Below, piece after piece: positions 17,803 through 25,432 of a DNA stretch of 64,000 nucleotides; the stretch's first letter is position 1, and each line of letters opens with the position of its first letter. The position numbers were made by a program, and so were the translations under genes. The notes beneath the pieces were generated by a model. The model made no database searches, was not told the DNA's origin, and saw only the letters and a program-made list of their open reading frames with translations. Source of the stretch: Nocardia bovistercoris. GTDB lineage: Bacteria > Actinomycetota > Actinomycetes > Mycobacteriales > Mycobacteriaceae. Location of the stretch: NCBI RefSeq assembly GCF_015674855.1, contig NZ_JADMLG010000025.1, forward strand, positions 19,556 to 83,555, written 5' to 3'.

Positions 17803-18564
17803 GTGCAACCGGAGGAACTGCGTCTATGTGACTTCCTCTCTGATGCGCGGCACGCCAAGTACCTGGCCGCTACGCGCGGAGACGCCGGTAGGGCAACTAG
17901 GTTGTTCGTGTGGAACTGCGAGTTGTCGGCCGCGTTCTGGCCGGCAATCGCTCTGATCGAGATGGCCATCCGCAATGCGATCAACACCCATTTGTGCAAG
18001 GTCGTTGGCCTCGACGCGAAGACTGGCTGGCATACCGACGCGCTGAGCGACAGGCCCAGGATCCATCTCCTCGATAGGGATTTGGACAAATTGCGGTCGT
18101 CTGTCGAGGCATTTCGCCGCCGTCGCGAGACGTCTGGTGAGCCGACAGGGGACGACGTGGTCGGCGGCACTTCCCTCGGGCTATGGGTCGCACTCTGTGG
18201 TGAAGGGCGTCCGCGCGGTGGAATGCACGACTACCACCGATTCATCTGGCGAGGAAAAAAGCTCTGGCAAGCGTTTCCCAACTACGGGGACTGGCTGGCC
18301 AGGACCGAACAGAAGAAGATCAGTCCCATCGACAATCCTGGGCCACTCCGCGGTGCTCTGCGAGACTTCGAGCTGATTCGTAACCGCATCGCTCACCACG
18401 AGCCCATCTACATGATCAGCAGTGTCTATCACTGCTCGAATATCGCCGATCTCGCCGAGATGATCGACACAGATTTGCGCCGGTATATCGAGCACACCGA
18501 CCGAGTGGCAACTGTCGTAAAGAAGTACGCGCCCTATGTCACAGGGCACCCGGACTTATTGTGA
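17803..18564 (+). CDS. Abi_2/AbiF-like HEPN protein
   Basis: A 253-residue protein from GTG 17803, preceded by AGGGGAG at 17793-17799; longer in-frame starts would run through the structured RNA. Family features: an N-terminal LSDARHAKYLAA segment, a helix LSAAFWPAIALIEMAIRNAIN, a middle VVGGTSLGLWVAL block, and the HEPN catalytic-type motif RNRIAHHEPIY (R-x4-H, about residue 205). Abi_2/AbiF proteins are abortive-infection toxins, probably RNases held by RNA or other antitoxins. It is oriented like fadA6, lies inside the KstR2 regulon, and has more A/T-rich codons than its neighbours, suggesting transfer. Confidence 0.85.
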   Translation: MQPEELRLCDFLSDARHAKYLAATRGDAGRATRLFVWNCELSAAFWPAIALIEMAIRNAINTHLCKVVGLDAKTGWHTDALSDRPRIHLLDRDLDKLRSSVEAFRRRRETSGEPTGDDVVGGTSLGLWVALCGEGRPRGGMHDYHRFIWRGKKLWQAFPNYGDWLARTEQKKISPIDNPGPLRGALRDFELIRNRIAHHEPIYMISSVYHCSNIADLAEMIDTDLRRYIEHTDRVATVVKKYAPYVTGHPDLL

Positions 18565-18639
18565 ACGGTAGCGCTCGCTGCTGATGTCGAAGCGGGACCG
18601 GTCCGGCGCACAGGGGTTCGGGCGCCGGAGCCGGGTGGG

Positions 18640-19728
18640 TCAGGCGGATTTACCGGTGGAGATGTTGCCGCGTAGGGCTGTCATGGCATCGATCCGAGCG
18701 ACGGCGTCGGTGACGATGCGGTCGATCAGTTCGTGGCAGGTCGGGACGTCGTCGATGATGCCGGTGACCTGGCCCGCGGCCAGGACGCCCGCGCGGGTGT
18801 CGCCTTCTACGAGGCCGGCGCGCAGCAGCATGGGAGTGTTGGCGGCCATGACCACCTGGGACCAGGTGAGGTCTTTTTGTTTGCGCATGGTGAGGCCGTC
18901 GCGGACGATGTTCGACCATTTCATGCCGGTCATGCTCTTGAAGCGGGCGGCGTTGGCGACGGCGGCGCCGAGGCCGCGCCATCGGCCCGAATGTTCCAGG
19001 CGCTGAACGAGTTCGGTGTTCAATACGCGGTGCGGCATGCCGTCGACCTTGACCGAGACCACGGTGTCCTGCAGGTGCCTGCTCAGGTATTCCTGTTTGA
19101 CCGCGTCGGGGACGCTGCTTTCCTTCGTGAGCAGGAAGCGGGTGCCCATGGCGACGCCCGCGGCGCCGTAGGCGAGGGCGGCGGCGAGTCCGCGGCCGTC
19201 GAAGAAGCCGCCCGCGGCGACCACGGGGATGTCGACGGCGTCGAGGACCGAGGGGAGCAGCAGGGTCGTCGCGACGGGGCCGGTGTGGCCGCCGCCTTCG
19301 CCGCCTTGCACGATCACCGCGTCCGCGCCCCACGAGGCGACTTTCACGGCGTGTTTGGCCGCGCCGATGGACGGTACGACCACGACGCCCGCGTCCTTCA
19401 GCTTGGCGATCAGGTCCTTCTTCGGGGCCAGCGCGAAGGAGGCCACCGCGACTTTCTCGCGGATCAGCAGGTCGATGCGTTCGCCTGCGTCGACGGCGTC
19501 GGCGCGGATGTTCACCCCGAACGGTTTGTCGGTGTGCGCCTTGGTTTTCGCGATCGCCGCCTCGAGTTCGGCGTAGGTCATGGTTGCCGAGGCCAGGATG
19601 CCGAGACCGCCCGCGTTGGAGGTCGCCGAGACCAGGCTCGGGCCCGCGACCCAGCCCATGCCGGTCTGCACGACCGGGTGCTCGATGCCGACGAGTTCGG
19701 TGAGCGGGGTGCGCAGGGTCGGCGTCAT
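18640..19728 (-). CDS. ipdC: IpdC, FMN-dependent reductase of the CD-ring pathway
   Basis: A 362-residue nitronate-monooxygenase-like TIM barrel from ATG 19728 (TPTLRTPLTELVGIEHPVVQTGMGW). The FMN-binding signatures VIVQGGEGGGHTG (about residues 145-157) and PVVAAGGFFDGRGLAAALAYGAAGVAMGTRFL are clear. IpdC reduces 5-hydroxy-HIC-CoA in M. tuberculosis and R. jostii. Last gene of echA20-ipdA-ipdB-ipdC; its start overlaps the ipdB stop by 4 nt. Confidence 0.92.
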   Translation of the reverse strand: MTPTLRTPLTELVGIEHPVVQTGMGWVAGPSLVSATSNAGGLGILASATMTYAELEAAIAKTKAHTDKPFGVNIRADAVDAGERIDLLIREKVAVASFALAPKKDLIAKLKDAGVVVVPSIGAAKHAVKVASWGADAVIVQGGEGGGHTGPVATTLLLPSVLDAVDIPVVAAGGFFDGRGLAAALAYGAAGVAMGTRFLLTKESSVPDAVKQEYLSRHLQDTVVSVKVDGMPHRVLNTELVQRLEHSGRWRGLGAAVANAARFKSMTGMKWSNIVRDGLTMRKQKDLTWSQVVMAANTPMLLRAGLVEGDTRAGVLAAGQVTGIIDDVPTCHELIDRIVTDAVARIDAMTALRGNISTGKSA

Positions 19729-20486
19729 GCGGGCACCTCGGATTCGCGAATCTTCTTGGGGTCGAGCACTTCCCGGATCAGTCGCAGTTCCTCGGCGGTG
19801 GGCGTCCTGGTCTGGCCCGCTTCGGCGAGTCCGGCGATGTCGAAGGAGGTGTTCTCGGCGACCTCGTCGGCGCTCACGCCGGGGTGCAGGCTGCGCGCGC
19901 GCAGGGTGTGGTCGGGGCCTTCGAAGTCGAAGACGCCGAGATTGGTGACCACACGGTGCAGGTGGTGGAAGCGGAAGGCCGGGTTGGCGGGATCGACCTT
20001 GTCGTAACCGATTCCGCTGACGATGTCGACCTCGTTCACGAACACCCGCTTGGTGTGTCGCGAAATCCAGTAGCTGGTGGGGTGATTGATGGTGTTGCCG
20101 GGTGCGCCGCGCACGCCGAACATCTGCCTGGTCGGCTGTTGCGGCGGGCCGAACGCGGACAGGTTCTGATTGCCGTACCGGTCGATCTGGTTGGCGCCCA
20201 TCACCACGTGGCGGCGCCCCGAGGCGACCACGTCGAAGACCTTGCGGAACGGGATCCAGCCTTCGGTCGGCGCCTTGCCGCCGATCGGGGGCGTGTCGGC
20301 GAAGAACAGCGCCTCGCCGTCGGAGAGCAGCAGGTCGGGTTCGGTGGTCAGTTTGGCGAGGCGGGCGCCGAGAGTGGTCATGGGCGACATCGGCGAGGCC
20401 ATGATCTCGCCCGCGCCGCTGAAGATTTCGGCGCAGGCCACCGCGCAGATCTCGGCGCGGGTGATGTCGGTTGCGGTGGCGGTCAT
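19725..20486 (-). CDS. ipdB: IpdB, beta subunit of the COCHEA-CoA hydrolase
   Basis: A 253-residue protein of the class-I CoA-transferase fold (ITRAEICAVACAEIFSGAGEIMASPMSPMTTLGARLAKLT at the start). With IpdA it forms the ring-opening hydrolase that cleaves the last steroid ring, COCHEA-CoA (established). Starts at ATG 20486 with a 4-nt overlap on ipdA. The GanQIDRYGNQNLSAFG and HPTSYWISRHTKRVFV blocks match the IpdB type. Confidence 0.92.
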   Translation of the reverse strand: MTATATDITRAEICAVACAEIFSGAGEIMASPMSPMTTLGARLAKLTTEPDLLLSDGEALFFADTPPIGGKAPTEGWIPFRKVFDVVASGRRHVVMGANQIDRYGNQNLSAFGPPQQPTRQMFGVRGAPGNTINHPTSYWISRHTKRVFVNEVDIVSGIGYDKVDPANPAFRFHHLHRVVTNLGVFDFEGPDHTLRARSLHPGVSADEVAENTSFDIAGLAEAGQTRTPTAEELRLIREVLDPKKIRESEVPA

Positions 20487-21373
20487 CGGGCGCTCTCCTG
20501 CTGTGCGGCGAATTCACGGACGGCGGCCTGGTATTCGTCCTCGGAGACCGCGAGGTATTTCTCGACGAACTGCTGCCAGGCTTCCGGAGTCTTGGCAGAC
20601 TCGACGTAGTGGCGCTGGAACTTCTCGTCCCGTGCGTAGTCGTCGCCCGCGAGGGTGAAGTGCGCGCCGTTCGGGGCTTCCACGACACCGTCGACCATCA
20701 TGCGATTGATGATCAGCGATTGCGGCGGAACGGATTTCACGAGTTCCTCGGTGTCGACGACGCGTTCGACCGACAGGTAGCGGCGCTGCGCGGCGAGGCA
20801 GAACAGGTCGTCCATGTACGGATCGACGCCCTGGTAGGCGGCGTTGCCGTGTTTGTCGCCGAGGTTCAGGTGCACCAGCGCCGCGTCGAGGTTCAACGCG
20901 GGCATGGCGGTGAGAGTTTCGGCGGCGCCGTCGGGGCCGGGGTAGGGGGAGGTGACGGTCCGCAGTTCGCCGTCCCAGAAGTCGAAGACCGCGGAACCGA
21001 GTCCGGCTCGGATCGGCAGGAACGGCAGGCGGGCCGCGGCGGCTTCGAGTCCGCATTTCAGCATGCCCTCGTCCATTTCGCGGGCGACGAGCGTGCCTTC
21101 GGTGCGCGCCTTGGAGAACCACGGGTCGTAGAAGGGCGGGGAGTCCAACGACACGAATCCGTAGTACGCCTTGCGCACCTTGCCCGCCGAGCACAGCAGG
21201 CCGAGGTCGGGGCCGCCGTAGCCGACCACGGTGAGATCGGTGATGTCGGAACGCAGGATCGCCCGCACCAGCGCCATCGGCTTGCGCCGCGAGCCCCAGC
21301 CGCCGATGCCGATGGTCATTCCGCTGCGCAGTTCGCCGACCACATCGTCGAGCGACATTCGCTTGTCACGCAT
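20483..21373 (-). CDS. ipdA: IpdA, alpha subunit of the COCHEA-CoA hydrolase
   Basis: A 296-residue CoA-transferase-fold protein from ATG 21373 (RDKRMSLDDVVGELRSGMTIGIGGWGSRRKPMALVRAIL). The glycine-rich GIGGWGSRRKPM motif near residue 24 is the hallmark of the alpha subunit. It forms a heterotetramer with IpdB. It lies 9 nt after echA20, so the four genes are one transcript reading leftward from the KstR2 operator at 22200. Confidence 0.92.
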   Translation of the reverse strand: MRDKRMSLDDVVGELRSGMTIGIGGWGSRRKPMALVRAILRSDITDLTVVGYGGPDLGLLCSAGKVRKAYYGFVSLDSPPFYDPWFSKARTEGTLVAREMDEGMLKCGLEAAAARLPFLPIRAGLGSAVFDFWDGELRTVTSPYPGPDGAAETLTAMPALNLDAALVHLNLGDKHGNAAYQGVDPYMDDLFCLAAQRRYLSVERVVDTEELVKSVPPQSLIINRMMVDGVVEAPNGAHFTLAGDDYARDEKFQRHYVESAKTPEAWQQFVEKYLAVSEDEYQAAVREFAAQQESAR

Positions 21374-21382
21374 GGTTTTTCC

Positions 21383-22147
21383 CTACTTCCCGCTCTTGCG
21401 TGCCGCCAGGTCGTCATCGAATCTGGCGCGGATCTCGTCCGCGACGCCCGCCAGATTCAATTCGAAGGTGAAGCCTTGTTCGTATCGGTAGCTGCGGTGC
21501 ACGTCCTGCACGTCGATGCCGTTGAGCGCCCGTTTGGCGGCCCGGATGACCCGGCCGTCCTTGTTCGCGATGTTCTTCGCGACTTCCATCGCGGCGGCGT
21601 CGAGTTCGGCGCGCGGCACCACCTGGTAGACCGAGCCGTGGTGGTGCAGCTGCTGCGCGGTGATGGTGCTCGCGGTGTAGAACAGCGCGCGCATCAGGTG
21701 CTGGGGAACGAGCCGCGCGAGGTGGGTGGCCGCGCCGAGCGCGCCGCGGTCGACTTCGGGCAGTCCGAAGGTGGCGTCGTCGGAGGCGATGACCACATCG
21801 GCGTTGCCGACCAGGCCGATGCCGCCGCCGAGGCAGAAGCCCTGCACCACGGCGATCACCGGGACCTGGCAGTCGTAGACGGCGCCGAAGGCTTCGAAGC
21901 AGCCGTGGTTGGCGTCGATGAGCGCCTGATGACCCGGCTTGCTCTGGATCTCCTTGATGTCGACGCCCGCGTTGAAGCCGCGGTTCTCGGCGCGCAGCAC
22001 CACCACCTTGGTCTCCGGATCGCGTCCCGCCGCGCGCACCGCGTCCGCGATCGCGAACCATCCGTCGGTCGGTATGGCGTTGACCGGTGGGTAGTCCACC
22101 GTGACGACGGTGATGCCGGTTGATTCGGAGTGGCTGTCGATCCCCAT
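21383..22147 (-). CDS. echA20: EchA20, CD-ring-opening enoyl-CoA hydratase-like enzyme
   Basis: A 254-residue crotonase from ATG 22147 (a GTG directly precedes it; the long upstream frame is spurious). Motifs: VDYPPVNAIPTDGWF, AENRGFNAGVDIKEIQ (about residues 58-73) and VVQGFCLGGGIGLVGNADVVIASDDATFGLPEVDRG. EchA20 hydrolyses ring D of the 5-oxo CD-ring CoA thioester (established in M. tuberculosis). First gene of the echA20-ipdABC unit, divergent from the SDR at 22229 across a KstR2 operator. Confidence 0.9.
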   Translation of the reverse strand: MGIDSHSESTGITVVTVDYPPVNAIPTDGWFAIADAVRAAGRDPETKVVVLRAENRGFNAGVDIKEIQSKPGHQALIDANHGCFEAFGAVYDCQVPVIAVVQGFCLGGGIGLVGNADVVIASDDATFGLPEVDRGALGAATHLARLVPQHLMRALFYTASTITAQQLHHHGSVYQVVPRAELDAAAMEVAKNIANKDGRVIRAAKRALNGIDVQDVHRSYRYEQGFTFELNLAGVADEIRARFDDDLAARKSGK

Positions 22148-22199
22148 CACATTGTCCTTAGGTGGCGAGTGGCCATCGGTGGCGGTTGAGCATTGGCAA

Positions 22200-22217
22200 A
22201 GCAAGCAGTTGCTTGGT
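22200..22217. promoter_or_regulatory. KstR2 operator, echA20/SDR intergenic
   Basis: AGCAAGCAGTTGCTTGGT contains the perfect 14-bp palindrome CAAGCAGTTGCTTG. Compared with the 14-mer AnCAAGnnCTTGnT the two CAAG/CTTG cores are 6 rather than 2 bp apart; it aligns well only with the 18-bp form shared by all three sites. Its last base is the first base of the SDR -10 element. Confidence 0.85.
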
Positions 22218-22222
22218 AGGTT
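22217..22222 (+). promoter_or_regulatory. -10 hexamer for a leaderless SDR mRNA
   Basis: TAGGTT lies 6 nt before the GTG start at 22229, the same spacing as at kstR2 and fadE30; no ribosome-binding site is present. Confidence 0.5.
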
Positions 22223-22228
22223 AGCACG

Positions 22229-23113
22229 GTGGCACTCGAAATCGATCTGGCCGGACGCGTCGTTCTGGTGACCGGCGGCGTGCGCGGCGTCGGCGCCGGT
22301 ATCAGCCGGATATTCCTCGAAGCGGGCGCCACCGTGGTCGCCTGCGCCCGCCGCCCCGCCGACGAACCCGTCACCGCGGCAGGCCGTGAGATCGACTACC
22401 TGCCGTGCGATGTCCGCGACGCCGACTCGGTGCGCGAACTCGTCGACGCGATCGTCGCGCGGCACGGCAGGCTCGACCACGTGGTCAACAACGCGGGCGG
22501 CGCTCCCTTCGCGCCGTCGGCCACCGCGAGCCGCAACTTCAACAGCAAGATCATCGAGTTGAACCTGCTCGGCCCGCTGCTGGTGTCCCAACGCGCCTAC
22601 GGCGTGATGGCCGAACAGCCCGACGGCGGTTCCATCGTCATGATCTCCAGCGTCAGCGGGCACCGGGCCTCGCCCGGCACCGCCGCCTACGGCGCGGCCA
22701 AGGCCGGACTCGACAGTCTCACCCAGTCGCTCGCCGTGGAATGGGCGCCGCGGGTGCGGGTGAACTCGCTCATCGTCGGCATGGTCCGCACCGAACTGGC
22801 CGAACTGCACTACGGCGACGGCGACGGCATCGACGCGGTCAGCGAGACGATTCCGTTGCGGCGCATGGCGACCCCCGAGGACATCGGCCGCTGCGCGCTG
22901 TTCCTCACCTCGCCGCTGGCCGACTACGTCAGCGGCGCGACCCTGCTCGTGCACGGCGGCGGCGAGCGCCCCGCGTTCCTCGCCGCCTCCACCGCTGAGA
23001 TGGGCGCTCCAGCCGCCGCTGACATGGGCGGCCCAGCCGCTGACCTGAGCCCCGCGTCCAACGGCAGTCTCGCGTCCAACGGCGGCGCCGCGGCCGACGG
23101 CGCACAGCGCTGA
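22229..23113 (+). CDS. SDR-family dehydrogenase, Rv3549c-like, with odd C-terminal tail
   Basis: A 294-residue protein. The SDR core covers about residues 1-250: TGGVRGVGAGISR, HVVNNAGG, and catalytic SSVSGH...AYGAAKAG. The SDR fold ends around VHGGGERPAFLAA; the last ~42 residues are a low-complexity Ala/Gly/Pro/Asn/Ser tail with repeated MGAP/MGGP and SNG units, unusual for the family. By position it matches Rv3549c of the KstR2 regulon; its substrate there is not firmly known to me. Followed 32 nt later by a second SDR, with GAAAGAGG as ribosome-binding site. Confidence 0.87.
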   Translation: MALEIDLAGRVVLVTGGVRGVGAGISRIFLEAGATVVACARRPADEPVTAAGREIDYLPCDVRDADSVRELVDAIVARHGRLDHVVNNAGGAPFAPSATASRNFNSKIIELNLLGPLLVSQRAYGVMAEQPDGGSIVMISSVSGHRASPGTAAYGAAKAGLDSLTQSLAVEWAPRVRVNSLIVGMVRTELAELHYGDGDGIDAVSETIPLRRMATPEDIGRCALFLTSPLADYVSGATLLVHGGGERPAFLAASTAEMGAPAAADMGGPAADLSPASNGSLASNGGAAADGAQR

Positions 23114-23145
23114 GCACATCCGGATACGAAAGAGGACAACAGGTT

Positions 23146-24057
23146 ATGGACGAGCAGATCTGCGCCGGGCGCACCGTCATCGTCACCGGCGCGGGTCGCG
23201 GCATCGGCCGTGCGCACGCACTGGCCTTCGCCGCGGCGGGCGCGAAGGTCGTGGTCAACGACATCGGGACCACCCTCGACGGCGCCGCGACCGATGAGAC
23301 GCCCGCCCAGCAGGTGGTCGCCGAAATCGAGGCGCTCGGCGGCCAGGCCGTCGCCAACGGTGACGACGTCGCCGACTGGGACGGCGGCCGCAACCTGGTC
23401 AGGCAGGCCGTCGACACCTTCGGCGGGCTCGACGTGCTGGTCAACAACGCGGGCTTCGTGCGCGACCGGATGCTGGTCAACCTCGGCGAGGACGAGTGGG
23501 ACGCCGTCGTCCGCGTGCACCTCAAGGGCCACTTCGTCACCATGCGGCACGCCGCCGAATACTGGCGCGGCGAATCCAAGGCCGGGCGGCAGGTGGACGC
23601 GCGCGTCATCAACACCAGCTCGGGCGCGGGTCTGCAGGGCAGCGTCGGACAGGGCAACTACGGCGCCGCCAAGGCGGGCATCGCCGGTCTGACCCTCACC
23701 GCGGCAGCGGAATTCGGCCGCTACGGGGTCACTGTGAACGCCATCGCGCCCTCGGCGCGCACCAGGATGACCGAGACCGTCTTCGCCGAGATGATGGCCG
23801 CGCCGGAGGAGGGCGGCTTCGACGCGATGGCGCCGGAGAACATCTCCCCGCTCGTGGTGTGGCTCGGCAGCGCGCAGTCCGCGTCGGTCACCGGACGCGT
23901 TTTCGAAATCGAGGGCGGCAAGGTCGCGTTGGCCGACGGCTGGCGCCACGGAGTTGCTGTCGACCACGGCGCGCGCTGGAATCCGGCCGAACTCGGCCCC
24001 GTCGTCGCCGACCTGATCGCCAAGGGCGTGCCGCCGGAGTCGGTATACGGCGCCTGA
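23146..24057 (+). CDS. SDR-family dehydrogenase, Rv3548c-like
   Basis: A 303-residue SDR of the multifunctional-enzyme (17-beta-HSD4-like) type: TGAGRGIGRAHALAFAAAGAKVVVND at the start, LVNNAGFVRDRML, INTSSGAGLQGSVGQGNYGAAKAG with the catalytic Tyr and Lys, then a long C-terminal loop region. A beta-hydroxyacyl-CoA dehydrogenase role in CD-ring or side-chain oxidation fits; the exact substrate is not assignable. A 17-bp hairpin 10 nt past the stop ends the operon. Confidence 0.88.
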   Translation: MDEQICAGRTVIVTGAGRGIGRAHALAFAAAGAKVVVNDIGTTLDGAATDETPAQQVVAEIEALGGQAVANGDDVADWDGGRNLVRQAVDTFGGLDVLVNNAGFVRDRMLVNLGEDEWDAVVRVHLKGHFVTMRHAAEYWRGESKAGRQVDARVINTSSGAGLQGSVGQGNYGAAKAGIAGLTLTAAAEFGRYGVTVNAIAPSARTRMTETVFAEMMAAPEEGGFDAMAPENISPLVVWLGSAQSASVTGRVFEIEGGKVALADGWRHGVAVDHGARWNPAELGPVVADLIAKGVPPESVYGA

Positions 24058-24067
24058 CGGCCACGGC

Positions 24068-24121
24068 GGCGACGGCCCCCGCGCTTCGGACAACGACGTC
24101 CCGGGCGCGGGGGCCGTCGCC
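24068..24121 (+). terminator. Long GC-rich hairpin terminator
   Basis: Seventeen-base perfect arms (24068-24084 with 24105-24121, GGCGACGGCCCCCGCGC on the left) around a 20-nt loop, immediately after the SDR operon; extendable by further pairs. Confidence 0.8.
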
Positions 24122-24480
24122 GTTTCCGCGGCGGGTAGGGCCGCGAGCTGGGCGGTCACCCGAAAGCGTTCGGAACGGGGGGTCTACGATGAGGCCGATT
24201 CTTCGAGATCCCGGAGGGCGTCGCGGCCGGGGGACAGATTTGCGCTTCATGAGTGAGGGGAAGACCGGCGCATGGCTATTGGTCGCACCGTCCCGGCCGC
24301 GGCGCTCGCCCGCGCGGTTGCCGTCATTGTGCTCGCGCGGTCGGCGACCGCGCTCGGCGGTCCGCGCCCGCGTGTGCGATTTCAACCGGACAGCGGGCAC
24401 GGCATCGCGGTTCATATCGGGGCAACGTGATCGTCGGGATGCTCGCGGTGGGGCAGATCCGCCGCGCTGTCACGGACACG

Positions 24481-24600
24481 CCGACGACGGGTGTGCCGAC
24501 GACGGGTGTGCCGAGGTCGGGTGTGCCGACGGCGGACACGGTGAGCTCGGGTGTGCCGACGACGGGTGTGCCGAGGTCGGGTGCGCCGAGGCCGGGTGTG
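24481..24600. repeat. Eight 15-bp tandem repeats
   Basis: Exactly eight 15-bp units fill 120 bp. Units 1, 2 and 6 are CCGACGACGGGTGTG; 3, 7 and 8 are CCGAGG variants; 4 and 5 are more diverged. On the plus strand an open frame would read Pro-Thr-Thr-Gly-Val pentapeptides (24253-24813); on the minus strand Gly-Thr-Pro-Val-Val. Neither frame has a convincing start or flanking domain. The surrounding 24122-25251 contains no gene that I can support. Confidence 0.85.
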
Positions 24601-25251
24601 GCCCGTGGGTCGGCATGCGGAGCTCGCGGCGGCGCGCGGCCTCGGGATGGCGTATGGCTGAGCGGAACGGTGCGCGGCGGTGCGGGATGGCGCGGGACAT
24701 TGCGCGGGTGTGCGGAGCGGAGTGTGTCCGTGCGGGCCTGCCGCGAACCTGCTGGAGCGATATCGCGGTCGACGTGCGATGGATCGCGCGCCCGAGGGTG
24801 GGCGTCCGCGTGACCAGGTCGGTGCGATCGCGGGCGCATTTCGGTCCGGTGGGGTGAGCGCGGAGAAATCCACGATCGGTTAGCGCGGAACACCGCGTCA
24901 GGTCACGAATGCAAACACATTCGCGCTTACAGATGGCGTGTATGCGACAGGTGTGCGGGACAGTTACGCCATTGGATTCGAAGAACGAATGCGTTCGTAT
25001 GATCGCCCGAGTGCATTCTCGCGCGGAGATCGGATTCACCCGTCGCGACATTCCGATCACATTGTCGGACAATTCGAACATCGAAGATACCGGTCGTTCT
25101 GGTATCACTCGATGCATGCCAAGGCACTTCGGGGCTTGCGAAATACCCCTACGGTCGTGTATGTCGACACGTAGAGTGGGCCTGGTCGAATTCGACTGCA
25201 CGACAGGATGACCGCCTGTCGCACGCGGGTTCGTGAAACCCCGCCCCAGCA

Positions 25252-25296
25252 GCGCGTAATGCGGGTTCGGCGTGCTGCCGAACCCGCATTACGTGT
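25252..25296. terminator. Very long perfect hairpin
   Basis: A 17-bp perfect inverted repeat (25255-25271 with 25277-25293, starting CGTAATGCGGGTTCGGC) with a 5-nt loop GTGCT, extended by three more pairs including wobbles. It may be a bidirectional terminator, 137 nt beyond the EspR-like gene on the minus strand. No T-tract. Confidence 0.65.
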
Positions 25297-25432
25297 AGTA
25301 CTCGGCGCGACGCCCTCGGTCTGGTCGACCTCGGGTCATCGCGCCTTATACGCCCGTGAACCTCCGTGGCGCGCAACCATGAACCGCGACGTCAGGGGGC
25401 TGCCCGGACGCCGGGGATCGTGGCTGTTCGCC

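Noticed and set aside
21383..23119. 578-codon minus-strand frame joining echA20 with upstream sequence
   Set aside because: The upstream half is antisense to the SDR at 22229 and crosses the KstR2 operator; only 21383-22147 is the gene.
24481..24600. Possible CRISPR array
   Set aside because: Units are contiguous 15-mers without spacers, and no cas genes are present in the window.
24470..25201. 243-codon minus-strand frame covering the 15-bp repeats
   Set aside because: Unusual composition (many Cys, His and Ser), no start signal, and its length is helped by the repeat array staying in frame; not supported as a gene.
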